A stretch of DNA of 64,000 nucleotides from Treponema rectale. Its GTDB lineage: Bacteria; Spirochaetota; Spirochaetia; Treponematales; Treponemataceae. The DNA lies in the NCBI RefSeq assembly GCF_014202035.1, contig NZ_JACHFR010000004.1, positions 124,001 to 188,000 on the forward strand. The letters are read 5' to 3'. Numbering within the stretch: position 1 is the first letter of the stretch; every line of letters begins with the position of its first letter. The notes beneath the pieces are model-generated. The model did no database searches. It saw only the letters and a list, made by a program, of their open reading frames with translations, and was not told the DNA's origin. The position numbers and the translations under genes are program-made. This document shows, piece after piece, positions 51,189-61,861 of this stretch.

Positions 51189-52446
51189 GTTTTTCTTTCT
51201 TATGACAGCTGCTTTTTTCTGCTGTTTTAATTTTTACGGACAGTCTAAAACAGAAAATGGTGTTCAGGACAATCTTACCGGTGAATCTGATGATATCCGT
51301 TCAGAAAATGCCGGAGCAAACGAAATCCGTCAGCCTTTTGCATGGACAAGTGCAGGTGATGTTCTTAAATATCAGGTAATTATTGACCGCATTAACAGTG
51401 ACGGTTCAGCAGAACAGGTATTTTTTCATGAAACGGATGAAGAAGAAACCGAAGCCTGTAAAATTTATATAGAGCCGGTTCTTCCGCCGGGACATTATCG
51501 TTCCCAGATAAGGGTTTTTAACATTCTCGGCATAGAGGAAGAAGATCTCCTCGACACGGATTTATTTGACATACGCAAGGCCTATATGCCGGAAATTAAA
51601 AACGTAACTTATCCGCTTTACATGAGAAGCACAATTTATCTTGATGATCTGGATAATGACGGAATTATAAAAATTGAAGGACATAATCTTTTTGATCTCC
51701 CTGTTACTTACGATGAACTTATATATACAGAATATTTCTTAAAGAATGATAAGCGCAGGATTTCTCCGGTAGAAATTATTGATCGCGGAAAGAATGATAA
51801 AAACTTAACATTCCGCTTTGATATGAAAAAGCTTCCGGTAGGCGAGTATTATTTTATTGCTCAGGACGCATCGGGACTTCATTCGGAAGAGAATTCTGAT
51901 TCTCATTTCAGTATTAAATTTAAGAAGTGGATGGACTTTGATGTAGAAGGCGGTTATGTATGTCCTGTAGTTTTGCATGATGATACTTTCCCTTCATATA
52001 TAGGTAAAGTTCTGCCGTTCAGTGTTCAGGGAAAAGTTAGTTTTATGCCGATGAAGAACAACTGGGGATACCTTGGTTTTGGAATTCGGGCAAGCTATTC
52101 AAGGCTTTATAAAGATTGTGGTGATTATACGATTGACGGTAATCTGGCAACAGGTCATTTTATTGTCATATATCAGCTTCCGATGTTCAGGCGCCGGGTT
52201 GTTGCAGAACTTCATGGCGGAGCCGGTTTGAGTTATTTTAATGATATTTGTTTCCATTTTGCCCACAATGTAGATTCAGAACCTCTTAATACAGTTTCCA
52301 TTTCGCTGGATGCAGGAGCTTCCTTACAGTTTTATTTGAATAAGCGTTTGTATACAGAGATAGCGGCAGATTATGTCTTTACAATGAATTCAGACATGAT
52401 ATTGGGAATGATTCTTCCGTCGGCAGGTGTTGGCTGGCAATTCTAG
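51178..52446 (+). CDS. exported protein with C-terminal outer-membrane barrel-like domain
   Basis: A 422-residue exported protein; ATG at 51178 after GGGGGAA gives the signal peptide MRSKFFFLMTAAFFCCFNFY. Residues about 60-250 look like Ig-like modules (for example KYQVIIDRINSDGSAEQVFF and LPVGEYYFIAQDASG). From about residue 255 alternating strands (FDVEGGYVCPVV, SFMPMKNNWGYLGFGIRASY, AELHGGAGLSYF, YTEIAADYVFTM) end with GVGWQF, so the last strand ends in Phe as in outer-membrane beta-barrels. It overlaps the FecR gene and most likely forms a complex with it. Confidence 0.75.
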   Translation: MRSKFFFLMTAAFFCCFNFYGQSKTENGVQDNLTGESDDIRSENAGANEIRQPFAWTSAGDVLKYQVIIDRINSDGSAEQVFFHETDEEETEACKIYIEPVLPPGHYRSQIRVFNILGIEEEDLLDTDLFDIRKAYMPEIKNVTYPLYMRSTIYLDDLDNDGIIKIEGHNLFDLPVTYDELIYTEYFLKNDKRRISPVEIIDRGKNDKNLTFRFDMKKLPVGEYYFIAQDASGLHSEENSDSHFSIKFKKWMDFDVEGGYVCPVVLHDDTFPSYIGKVLPFSVQGKVSFMPMKNNWGYLGFGIRASYSRLYKDCGDYTIDGNLATGHFIVIYQLPMFRRRVVAELHGGAGLSYFNDICFHFAHNVDSEPLNTVSISLDAGASLQFYLNKRLYTEIAADYVFTMNSDMILGMILPSAGVGWQF

Positions 52447-52462
52447 AAAACAGGAGGAAGAT

Positions 52463-55400
52463 ATGAAAGGTTGCTTAAAAAATTTTCTGAAGTTTATTGC
52501 CTTGTTCTCATTTTTTTCTTTTCTTGAGGCCTGCGATTTTCCTACACTTTTTAACCCTGACTATAATGAAGGTGTAAAAGGGTATTTTGAAGAATATACA
52601 GAAACTGCTGCAATTATGCTTCAGGAACTGGACGGAAAGTATCCTTCTGATTCTCAGGGAATTACTTGTTTTCCAAGTGGTGACAGCAGAATAGTAAAGC
52701 TGTATTTACGTAATCCACAGAATTATATTCTGAATGTCAGCATGGAATCTGATGATGTTGTAAATAATAATGTAACTGTGGTACAGGATGAAACAGATAA
52801 ATCAATTGTTACTGTAACTTATCCTGGAAGCTGGCTTTTAGAAAAAGATAAAGATGATAAAGATATTTCTGGTGTAATTAAAATTGTAGAACCTGTAAGC
52901 GGAAGACAGTTTCAAGACTGGAATATCACCCTTCATGCAGATTCTGTTCCTCCTGCAATAAAAAGTCCTGTTTTTCAGTTAGACAGTTCAGATCTGTCTG
53001 CGGCTCATTATATTGTCTGTTTTTATTTTCCGAATCTTTCTACTATAGGAAACGGAGTTCATTCTGATGTAAATACTTTGCTGATTGATGGAAAAAAATA
53101 TTATATAAGCGGTACAAGTATATACAATGATGAAGGCTGTACCAAGTTGAATGAAAGTTTTGTTTCTGAAAAACCGGCCGGGCTTACTGCAGATTCCCAA
53201 AACAATCCGGGTTATGATTTTGATCCGGCAGCTGTTCCGGAAGATTATATTGTTCTTTATTATCTTACTGGTGCTTCTCCTTCTACGGATGAAGTTTCTT
53301 ATTCATTTGTTTTACAGGATAAAGCAGGCCTTAAAAGCAGTGAAGTGAGCATTTCAAACAAGGCTAAAAAACTTTCTTCTCCGGTTATATGCAGGACAGA
53401 CGGTACTGAACTTTCTTCCGGGGAATCTCTTGCCGCTGATGAAGATACATTCCTTTATACACTTCTTATAAACCATGATGGAACGGATGAAGATGGTGCA
53501 TCCTGCGGAACTGCTGTAATAAATTATACAATTACAGAAACAAACGGTGCACTTGTATTTGCAGACGGAACTTCTTCAGTCCTTACAGCTGTCAGTGAAG
53601 GTTCTGTATCTGTAAAGCTTCCTAAGGGAACATACACTGTAACTGCAGAGGCTTCAAAGAATTTCTATCTTACAAGTGATGAAGTTTCTGTAAGCGGAAT
53701 AAAAATCAGAAAGCCGGCGGTTTATTACATAAGTGAAAGCGGCTTTGATTCTGATTCTCAGTCTGGTTCAGCCGGTGAGCCTTATCGTACTGTTCAGTAT
53801 GCACTTAATCAGTATGCAGCAGGCGTAACTTCCGGTGAATATGAACTTGATGACGGTTGTGATATACGAGTGCTTACGGATCTTACTGTACCGGCTGATT
53901 TTGACTGGACTGCAAACGGCAATTATTTTGTAAATACCAGCGTTCTTACAAATGCTGTTGTAAATATTTCAGGCTGGCAGGGAACAAAAACTGTAGATAT
54001 CAGTCAGGAGGAAGATTCAACTCATACCATATTTAATGCAGCATCAGGAAAAGTTAATATCAGTAATTTGAACTTTACAGGAGGATATACAGATTCTGAT
54101 GTTTCTCCGATATTTAATATTTCTTCCGGTGTTGAATTTGTTATTAAAGATTCAAAGATTTACGAAAATACTCTTGCCTCTGATAATGGACGGCTGTCAC
54201 TTATTCAGTCAGCCGGAACTCTTGAAATGAATAATGTCATTGTATCTGATAACAGTCAGATTGTAGGAGCTGGTGCAGATCCAATGAATACTCCTGCTTT
54301 CTATGCAATTAATCAGACAGCTGGACAAGTTACGCTTAATGACTGTTCAATTACAAGCTCGGGAACAGGGCACGGCGCATACTGGATTTTGATATGTGTA
54401 AGTTCCGGAACTTTCACTATGAATGGCGGTTCAATCAGAGATAATACCGGATGTAATATTGTCTTATCTAACGATGCAAATGGCACAACTCTTAATGATG
54501 TAGTGATTGATAATAACGGAGATGAATGGGGCGATATAATTTCAAATACCGGAAAATTGTTCTTAACTGGATGCACTGTCACCGGCAATACGGGCGGATA
54601 CAATGGACTTATAACAAACTATTCAGGCGGAACTCTTAACTTAACTGATACAGAGATAAAGAATAATAATCTGGTTGAAAATGTATATGCCGGAGCAGGA
54701 GATGATTATTACAATTGTGGCGGAGCCGTATGGAATAACGGTAGCCTTACTCTTGACGGATGTACGATTTCTGGAAATACAATAAACAACGTAAACGGAA
54801 GAGGCGCCGGTATTTACATGAAGACTGGGGCGGATCTGAGTCTGACCTTAAAGGGAAAGAATTATATCTACGACAATTACAACAATGCATTTACTCCGCC
54901 AAAACGTGATGACATCTATCTGCCGACAGGATGCGTAATCACCGTTGATGGTGATATCAGCGGAAGTACAATCGGTGTTAACGTGCCGTGGGAGTCATCT
55001 GATGCGGGTGCACCAAGAATAGGATCTCCTGCTGAATTTACATCAGGCTACGGAACGGGTAATACAGTCCTGCCTGGTGAAATCTTTATAACAGAAAATA
55101 ACTACAGTATTACTGCAAGCAGTTCTGGTGAAGCAGCCTTTGCTGTAAGCGGCGGCGGAATGTATACAGCACTGGATTATGATGTAAATCTGACAGCTTC
55201 TTCTGTTAGTGTTTATCCAGATACTGAAAAAACTATTTCCATAGCAGTAGGTGGTACAAGAAAAGAACCTGGCGGAACGCCAACAGACCTTTACTACAAC
55301 AATGCAGACGGCAAATTCTACACAGATCCTGACCTCACCGCAAAAGCCGCCGGCGACAACACAGTAACATTTGCTGCTGCTCTGTATAACGGTGGAGTAA

Positions 55401-56707
55401 AAGTCAGTGACTGCGAAATAGGTCATCCCGAACTTGATTCGGGATCCATCCTCGTTACAGTTCCTGCCCTTGCTTATGAAGATACTTACACTCTTAGAAT
55501 TACTTCTACCTTCTTTGGAGTGACAAAAGATACGAGTGTTGAGTACGCGGTAAAAAAACTTGTGTCTGTAGCTTCTCTTTCAGAAGCTCCGACTTCAGGA
55601 GTATATTCTCTTTCTACACTCAGCGAATTAGAAAAGATAAGAGACTGGGTCTCAAGTAACAATACTTTGCAAAATGTAACTTTCACCCTTGAAGATGATA
55701 TTGATACAAACGGTGAAGAATTGATTATCGGTTATTATAAATCTAATGATTCTGCAAACCGTGCCTTTATGGGAGTCTTTGACGGAAATAATCATACAAT
55801 TACAAATAAGATTACAGCAAGCGATGTTAATACAAGTGCAAGAATTGCACTATTCTCTTATGTAAAAGGTTCTTCAACTGTTATTAAAAACCTTACTGTA
55901 AAAGGAACTTCTACACGAGGTTCAATTGTTGGATATCTGAATGAAAATGCCAGCGTTGAAAACTGTATTTCAGAGACAGTAATTAATGCATCTGTATCCG
56001 AAATAGGTGGTATTGTATGTTATATGAACACCGGCTATGTCAGAAACTGTATTAATAAAGGTAATATTACTTCAAGCAAATCTGCTGTCGCAGGAATTGT
56101 AGGAGAGGCAATGTCAGGAAATGGAGCTATTGATAGATGTATAAATAAGGGAAATATTTCCGGTTATACATCTACAGGTGGCATTGCAGGTTATTTGCAG
56201 GGTCAAACACCTGTTACAAATTGTAAAAATTATGGGAATATTCCTTCAAATTCATATAGCGGTGGAATAATTGGATTGTATAACCATTCAAGTTCAAAGC
56301 TTAATAACAACTGTAATTTAGGTGAAATTACATACGGAGGCGGTATTTTCTATTATTCTGATACAAGTAAACCTAACTTTAATAATAACTGTAACTCAAA
56401 TACGATAAAGTATGGTGCTTGTGCTAAATTTGATAGCGGTTTAACTTCTATAGCAGCAAATAATAATTATTCATTAAACGTCTATACAACAGCCCTATAT
56501 CCATCTACGGCAAGTGGTTCATTTAATCCTTCTACGATTACAGAATCACAAATTAAATCTTTCGAGCTTAGTGAAGCAGGCAGCGTTGTAGAAAGTCTTA
56601 ATAACTGGGCAACAGCAAACAGCACAACCTCACTGACGTATGCTTCATGGAAGCTGAATGCAGAAGGCAAACCAGAACTTGACCTTGGCGAAATGGATAA
56701 CTGGTAA
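52463..56707 (+). CDS. giant beta-helix surface lipoprotein 1 with GLUG-like repeats
   Basis: A 1414-residue lipoprotein. The ATG at 52463 follows AGGAGG; the signal peptide ends at the lipobox LEAC (residue 25). The first 380 residues are Ig-like. A right-handed beta-helix follows (about 410-860; for example MNNVIVSDNSQ, MNGGSIRDNTG, LTLDGCTISGNT). The last part carries GLUG-type repeats (GGIVCYMNTGYVRNCINKGN, GGIAGYLQGQTPVTNCKNYG). A dispersed hairpin repeat is translated in frame as GHPELDSGSI (55422-55447). It is probably exposed at the surface, as an adhesin- or antigen-like protein. The gene follows the outer-membrane-like gene after 16 bases. Confidence 0.8.
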   Translation: MKGCLKNFLKFIALFSFFSFLEACDFPTLFNPDYNEGVKGYFEEYTETAAIMLQELDGKYPSDSQGITCFPSGDSRIVKLYLRNPQNYILNVSMESDDVVNNNVTVVQDETDKSIVTVTYPGSWLLEKDKDDKDISGVIKIVEPVSGRQFQDWNITLHADSVPPAIKSPVFQLDSSDLSAAHYIVCFYFPNLSTIGNGVHSDVNTLLIDGKKYYISGTSIYNDEGCTKLNESFVSEKPAGLTADSQNNPGYDFDPAAVPEDYIVLYYLTGASPSTDEVSYSFVLQDKAGLKSSEVSISNKAKKLSSPVICRTDGTELSSGESLAADEDTFLYTLLINHDGTDEDGASCGTAVINYTITETNGALVFADGTSSVLTAVSEGSVSVKLPKGTYTVTAEASKNFYLTSDEVSVSGIKIRKPAVYYISESGFDSDSQSGSAGEPYRTVQYALNQYAAGVTSGEYELDDGCDIRVLTDLTVPADFDWTANGNYFVNTSVLTNAVVNISGWQGTKTVDISQEEDSTHTIFNAASGKVNISNLNFTGGYTDSDVSPIFNISSGVEFVIKDSKIYENTLASDNGRLSLIQSAGTLEMNNVIVSDNSQIVGAGADPMNTPAFYAINQTAGQVTLNDCSITSSGTGHGAYWILICVSSGTFTMNGGSIRDNTGCNIVLSNDANGTTLNDVVIDNNGDEWGDIISNTGKLFLTGCTVTGNTGGYNGLITNYSGGTLNLTDTEIKNNNLVENVYAGAGDDYYNCGGAVWNNGSLTLDGCTISGNTINNVNGRGAGIYMKTGADLSLTLKGKNYIYDNYNNAFTPPKRDDIYLPTGCVITVDGDISGSTIGVNVPWESSDAGAPRIGSPAEFTSGYGTGNTVLPGEIFITENNYSITASSSGEAAFAVSGGGMYTALDYDVNLTASSVSVYPDTEKTISIAVGGTRKEPGGTPTDLYYNNADGKFYTDPDLTAKAAGDNTVTFAAALYNGGVKVSDCEIGHPELDSGSILVTVPALAYEDTYTLRITSTFFGVTKDTSVEYAVKKLVSVASLSEAPTSGVYSLSTLSELEKIRDWVSSNNTLQNVTFTLEDDIDTNGEELIIGYYKSNDSANRAFMGVFDGNNHTITNKITASDVNTSARIALFSYVKGSSTVIKNLTVKGTSTRGSIVGYLNENASVENCISETVINASVSEIGGIVCYMNTGYVRNCINKGNITSSKSAVAGIVGEAMSGNGAIDRCINKGNISGYTSTGGIAGYLQGQTPVTNCKNYGNIPSNSYSGGIIGLYNHSSSKLNNNCNLGEITYGGGIFYYSDTSKPNFNNNCNSNTIKYGACAKFDSGLTSIAANNNYSLNVYTTALYPSTASGSFNPSTITESQIKSFELSEAGSVVESLNNWATANSTTSLTYASWKLNAEGKPELDLGEMDNW
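55422..55447. repeat. dispersed hairpin inside lipoprotein 1
   Basis: ATCCCGAA (55425-55432), loop CTTGA and TTCGGGAT (55438-55445) form a perfect stem. It is translated as HPELDSGS. It belongs to the same family as the hairpins at 56951-57097 and beyond, with a stem that differs in both arms. Confidence 0.8.
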
Positions 56708-56761
56708 GTCTTGTGGAAATATATTGATAATTTGATTTGACAACTAAATGGAGACAGATAT

Positions 56762-59700
56762 ATGAACAAAAAGGCACTGATTACAAAATTAACTTTTTTA
56801 TGTTCGGGATTTATGTTCTTTATCTCCTGCTCTGATATGTTTAGTTTTCAGACAGGGGAGTCTTCTTCAAGAAACACTAGTGAAACAGACAGAATAATTT
56901 TTAACGGTACAATAAGTGTAAGCGGTGCCTTGCCTGTGAGTCTTAACGAGACCCTGAATCAAGTTCAGGGTGACAGTCATGCCGAACTTGATTCGGCATC
57001 CCTTGCACAGGAGATTCCGTGTCAAGCACGGAATGACAGTCATGCCGAACTTGTTTCGGCATCTTTTGCACAGGAGATTCCGTGTCAAGCACGGAATGAC
57101 AATATTTCAGCACGGAATGACAGTAGCGTTTCCCGCTCAGCCCTTCCTTCATTCACCATTGGTACAGAGTATTACTATTATGTTACTGCTACTCAGACAG
57201 ATGGAAGCGGTTCATTCACTATAAACAGCATAGAAGATTCAGATTTCTTTGATTTTTCAAGCGGTGTGACTTTTGCTCTGGAACTTACCAGCGGAAAGTG
57301 GAATATTGAAGCCGGCATAAAAAACGATGATGCTTCTGTAATGTCAGAAACTTATCCTGCAACTGTATCAACTGCAAATCCTGTGGTAAGCCATACCTTC
57401 TACCCGAAGCTTTCGCAGAAAGGAAGAGGAACTTTATCTTTAAACATGAGTATCCCGGATACCGTAAAATCTTTGACAGCAACCTGCAGTGATGACGGCT
57501 GGAATGTAACCTGCGGACTTACATCAGAGTCCCTTGCATATGTAAAAGGTGGAGATGGAACGGATGGTGCAACTGTTGATTCAGGCTCTTATGAAGTTAC
57601 ATTTAATTTTTATGATGAAGACAGCATTCTTTTATATTCCACAGTGCAGACTGTAAATGTTTTTGACAACCTGCTTACAAATACATGGGTAAGTGACGGA
57701 AGCGGAATAATAAACGAGAGCGGTGACTTTAGTCTTACTTCTGCCCTCATAACTCAGTTTGCCCGCACCACACTTTATGTAGGCCAGACAGCAGCGGCTA
57801 CTAAGTTAAAAATTACTGCCAATGATACAAGTGGAACGGGGAGTGTATACAGTCCCCTTAAAACCCTTGATGTAGCAATAAAAAAAATTATTGCTTCTGG
57901 AGACGGTACAAAGGATTATAAGATTTTTATATCAGGAGAAGTAACTGGAAATTCAAGCCTTACTCCTCCTGTAGCTTCAAAAGCGCGTTCAATAAGTATT
58001 TGTGGCCTGAACGGACTTGATGAACAGGGTAATCCAAAAGATGCTCTTATAGGAGATGGCAGTGATACTGTTCTGAACGTTATGACAAGTGCTTCATTAA
58101 AAGATATTGTCATAAAGGGCGGAACAACAGGACTTAGCGTTGGTTTGACTGGAACGACCGTAACCATAGAAAGCGGTGTTTTAATAACAGGCTGTTCCAG
58201 AGGCGTAAATATTTACGGAAGCGGAAAACTTAAGATGAAGGGTGGAAAGATAAGCGGAAATACTGGTACTCAGGGCGGCGGCGTAAAGCTTTCAAGCGGT
58301 GCAGGCTTTGATTTTGAAGACGGAGAAATAAGCGGGAATGAAGCTGTAGTAGACCCGGAGGATTCGTATTCAGGAGAAGGTGGTGGTGTTTATGTTGAGT
58401 CCGGCTGCTCTTTTACCATGACAGGCGGAACAATTAAGAGCAACAAAGCTGTGCGTGGCGCAGGCATATACAATTCTGCAAGCTCAAGCTCCATTACAGA
58501 CGGAACCATAACAGAAAATGAAGCGTCAGAACAAGGCGGCGGAATTTGTAATACCTCCAATAGTAGCTTTACAATCACAGGCGGCGAAATAAGCAAGAAC
58601 ACAAGTCCTTCAGGCGGAGCAATTCTTGTAAATTATGCAACGCTTGTTTTGAGCGATGATGCATACATACCATCTGGCGATAAAAAAGGTAAACATGGAG
58701 CTGGAAAAAACGACATTTGTCTTGAAAAGAATGGTTCTCATGATTCTTATATTACAGTTGCAGACGGGCTTTTGAAGCATACTGAATCTGCACCTGTTGC
58801 AGTTTCTCTTGATGAATTGAAGCGTGGCAAGACAGTTATAATTGCGCAGGATGGAGTTCTGGAAACACTTCCTGACGATATAGAAAAAAAATTTGTTCTT
58901 ACTTCAGCTGCTGATGGATGGGAAAGTTTTCTTTCTTCCGATAAGAAGTCACTTAGACTCAATTTGCCAATATATGTTGCAGGAAAAGACTATAAAAAGT
59001 GTTCGGCAAATGGAAGTGATGATGAAGGAACAGGTCTAAAAAGTGCACCATTTGCTACAATAAGTAAGGCACTTTCTTTGATGAATGATAAGGATGTTGA
59101 TTATATAGTCGCTATCGACGGCGAAGTTCCTGGAGCACAAACGATTCCAAGTACACTAAAAAATGACGGCAACGGAACATATAATGCAAGATCTGTTGTT
59201 ATTTGCGGTGCTACGGGTAATACGACAGACATCCTTAATGGTGGATTTACCCAAACGTCAAATGGAACAACACTTAAGATTCTTACTGGTGTTCCTGTTA
59301 TAATCAAAAAAATTAAAATCACTGGCGGATATGCAGCTTCATCTTCTGCAGGTGGCGGCGGTTTGTATGTTAATGGAGATGTTACCCTTTCGGAAGGCGC
59401 GCTTGTTTACGGAAATTACACCGCTTCTTGTGGCGGTGGTATCTACAATGATTCTAAAAACCTTACTATTGAAAGTGGTGCGGAAATTTCTGGCAATCAT
59501 GAGAAGGGCGTTTCTAATTGCGGCGGCGGCGGTGTTTTTAACTACAAAGGAACGCTTGTAATCAGCGGTGGCGTTATAAAAACAAACAGCGCTGCCCATG
59601 AGGGCGGTGCGATTTATAATGATGAAGAAGGGACCTGCTATATTTATGGTAATGCCCTGATTGGAAAAGATGCTACTGCCGCTCCAAGTGAATGGAATTA

Positions 59701-61861
59701 TGGAAGTAATACGGCAGAAAACGGGGGCGCAATCTGTGTTAAAGGTGGCAATGTTTATATTGGCTACAAAAATAACAACGGAACGGCATCGAAAGATGAT
59801 GAAGCCAGTGTAAAAATTATGGGGAACGCCGTAAACTCAAGCAGCTCAAAGGGCGGTGGTATTTATGTTGTGAGCGGAACCGTGCAGATTGCAAAAACCT
59901 GTGTTGGGTTTAATTATTCTCCAAAGGATGGGGGCGGAATTTATACTACAGGAACTGTTAGTCTTTTGGAAGACGCCGTAATAAAGGGAAACAAAGCCTA
60001 TAGTTACGGCGGTGGCGTTCATGTCAATAAAAAAGGCAGTCTCAGCATGACGAGCAATTCAATTATAGGCGGAAGTGAAAGTGGAGAAGAAAATACGGCA
60101 GCTTCTGGCGGCGGTGTTTATGTTGCAAGTAATAGTACGGTTACTGGAGATGAAGCGACTGTAACATTCGGAGTGTTAGGAGCTTCTGTAAGTCCGTCTA
60201 TTACCGGGAACTCTGCGACAAGTGGCGGTGGCGGTGTTTATGTTGAAAATTTTGCCGCTACATTCAATATGCACTCAGGAACCATCAGCAATAATAAGCT
60301 TGTCGGCGGAACAACTGGCGGCGGCGGAGTTGAAATCAGTTACGGAACTTTCAATATGAACGGAGGAACAATAAGCGGAAACTATATTGAAAATCCTGGT
60401 ACATCAACTCTTGGCGGTGCGGTTGACATCAACACGAACGGAACCTTCAACATCAAAGGAACAGTCTCTATTCCATATGGAGGAGAAAAATACAAGAATG
60501 ATGTAAGCTCTCGTGGAAACCCGGTAAAGATAGCAGGGGCAATCACTTTGCCGGAAGGAGTTTCTTCAGTTGCAACAATTATTCCGAAAAATTATACGGA
60601 GCCTATTCTTGAGCTGGAAACAAGTCCAACACCGTCAACAACTCTTGCAAATGAAGCTGGAAAATTTGAAGTAGTACCGAATGGAAGTACCAAATACTAT
60701 ATTGCTTTCGACGGAAAAATGTATAAATATAAACCTGCGGCTCAATTCACGGCTGTTCCTGCTTCCGGTGACACTACAGGTCTGGCAACAATGGATGACT
60801 TTGAGAAGGTTGCAGAATGGGTGGACGATGGCAATGAGCTTACTGGAGTTACTTTAATCCTTTTAACTGATGTAACGCTTGACTCGTCATTTACGCCTGT
60901 TGGTGAATACTATTCTGATTATGAGGTGAATAAGCAAGGGAAAGTTAGAAAAGTATTTACAGGTGGTACTTTCGATGGAAATAACAAAACCATTACTTAC
61001 GACAATGTTTCTTTCACGCAGGAGTATTCCGGAATATTCAGCGGCGCTAAAAACGCAACCATTCAGAATTTAAACCTTGAGGGTACGCTTAATGTAAATG
61101 CTGATTATGCTGGCTGTGTTATAGGTCATGCAGAAGCCTGCATTGTAAAAAATTGTTCCAGCAGTGTGACTATAACAAGCGAATCTTCTCAATACGGTAT
61201 TGGTGGAATTATTGGAGATGCAGAAGGAACTTCTGTTAGTGGAAAAACTTATTATAATGAGAGGGACTGCTACATTCTTGACTGTGTGAATACAGGTTCA
61301 ATTACAGGTTCCGCATCAGGGTATGTCGGAGGTATTGCAGGAAGTGCCACGGCCTGTATTATACGAAACTGCATAAATAAAGGAAATATTACAGGAGCTA
61401 AATGTTGCGGAGGTATTGTTGGTGTTACATCAGGTTCTGGTCCAAACAGCTATGGAAACCTTATAGAAAACTGTGGCAACAATGGAAATGTATCGGTGAC
61501 CGGTAGCGAATCTTATGACTCCGGTGCGGGAGGAATAGCAGGTGGTCCTTCAGCAAACAATGATGACTGGTATCCTCATATAAACAACTGTTATTCATCA
61601 GGTACAATAACATGCACTTACACCACGTATGACGGTAAAACGTTAAACGGTGGTATTTTGGGTTATGAGAAAGATAAATGTGTTCTTTCAAAATGTTATT
61701 ATTATAATCCAAATCAGGCATGTTCGGCTGGAAGCCCTTCTGGCAGCTCAAAATACACAAGTATCAGCAATATTTTAGATGATATGAACTCGCTGAACAA
61801 CTCTGATTCTGCAACCTACAGAAAATGGAAAGTGTCCGGCATTGTCCTGGAATTTGAATAA
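56762..61861 (+). CDS. giant beta-helix surface lipoprotein 2
   Basis: A 1699-residue lipoprotein with signal peptide KALITKLTFLCSGFMFFIS and lipobox ISC (residue 23). Residues about 55-120 are encoded by dispersed hairpin repeats (SHAELDSASLAQEIPCQARN and a second similar unit), an evident insertion into an unstructured stretch. Then come Ig-like modules, two long beta-helix regions rich in 'GGxISGNxA' turns (for example MKGGKISGNTGTQGGGVKLS) and GLUG-like repeats at the end (GGIAGSATACIIRNCINKGN). The next lipoprotein gene at 63448 is a close paralogue in its first 160 residues. A surface antigen or adhesin role is inferred. Confidence 0.8.
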   Translation: MNKKALITKLTFLCSGFMFFISCSDMFSFQTGESSSRNTSETDRIIFNGTISVSGALPVSLNETLNQVQGDSHAELDSASLAQEIPCQARNDSHAELVSASFAQEIPCQARNDNISARNDSSVSRSALPSFTIGTEYYYYVTATQTDGSGSFTINSIEDSDFFDFSSGVTFALELTSGKWNIEAGIKNDDASVMSETYPATVSTANPVVSHTFYPKLSQKGRGTLSLNMSIPDTVKSLTATCSDDGWNVTCGLTSESLAYVKGGDGTDGATVDSGSYEVTFNFYDEDSILLYSTVQTVNVFDNLLTNTWVSDGSGIINESGDFSLTSALITQFARTTLYVGQTAAATKLKITANDTSGTGSVYSPLKTLDVAIKKIIASGDGTKDYKIFISGEVTGNSSLTPPVASKARSISICGLNGLDEQGNPKDALIGDGSDTVLNVMTSASLKDIVIKGGTTGLSVGLTGTTVTIESGVLITGCSRGVNIYGSGKLKMKGGKISGNTGTQGGGVKLSSGAGFDFEDGEISGNEAVVDPEDSYSGEGGGVYVESGCSFTMTGGTIKSNKAVRGAGIYNSASSSSITDGTITENEASEQGGGICNTSNSSFTITGGEISKNTSPSGGAILVNYATLVLSDDAYIPSGDKKGKHGAGKNDICLEKNGSHDSYITVADGLLKHTESAPVAVSLDELKRGKTVIIAQDGVLETLPDDIEKKFVLTSAADGWESFLSSDKKSLRLNLPIYVAGKDYKKCSANGSDDEGTGLKSAPFATISKALSLMNDKDVDYIVAIDGEVPGAQTIPSTLKNDGNGTYNARSVVICGATGNTTDILNGGFTQTSNGTTLKILTGVPVIIKKIKITGGYAASSSAGGGGLYVNGDVTLSEGALVYGNYTASCGGGIYNDSKNLTIESGAEISGNHEKGVSNCGGGGVFNYKGTLVISGGVIKTNSAAHEGGAIYNDEEGTCYIYGNALIGKDATAAPSEWNYGSNTAENGGAICVKGGNVYIGYKNNNGTASKDDEASVKIMGNAVNSSSSKGGGIYVVSGTVQIAKTCVGFNYSPKDGGGIYTTGTVSLLEDAVIKGNKAYSYGGGVHVNKKGSLSMTSNSIIGGSESGEENTAASGGGVYVASNSTVTGDEATVTFGVLGASVSPSITGNSATSGGGGVYVENFAATFNMHSGTISNNKLVGGTTGGGGVEISYGTFNMNGGTISGNYIENPGTSTLGGAVDINTNGTFNIKGTVSIPYGGEKYKNDVSSRGNPVKIAGAITLPEGVSSVATIIPKNYTEPILELETSPTPSTTLANEAGKFEVVPNGSTKYYIAFDGKMYKYKPAAQFTAVPASGDTTGLATMDDFEKVAEWVDDGNELTGVTLILLTDVTLDSSFTPVGEYYSDYEVNKQGKVRKVFTGGTFDGNNKTITYDNVSFTQEYSGIFSGAKNATIQNLNLEGTLNVNADYAGCVIGHAEACIVKNCSSSVTITSESSQYGIGGIIGDAEGTSVSGKTYYNERDCYILDCVNTGSITGSASGYVGGIAGSATACIIRNCINKGNITGAKCCGGIVGVTSGSGPNSYGNLIENCGNNGNVSVTGSESYDSGAGGIAGGPSANNDDWYPHINNCYSSGTITCTYTTYDGKTLNGGILGYEKDKCVLSKCYYYNPNQACSAGSPSGSSKYTSISNILDDMNSLNNSDSATYRKWKVSGIVLEFE
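56951..57097. repeat. cluster of five dispersed hairpins in lipoprotein 2
   Basis: ACCCTGAA-TCAAG-TTCAGGGT (56951-56971), ATGCCGAA-CTTGA-TTCGGCAT (56979-56999), ATTCCGTG-TCAAG-CACGGAAT (57014-57034), ATGCCGAA-CTTGT-TTCGGCAT (57042-57062) and again ATTCCGTG-TCAAG-CACGGAAT (57077-57097). All stems are perfect and the frame stays open through all of them. Confidence 0.9.

Noticed and set aside
56867-57224. Several short frames over the repeat cluster in lipoprotein 2
   Set aside because: Hairpin repeats create open frames on both strands; only the lipoprotein frame continues on either side.
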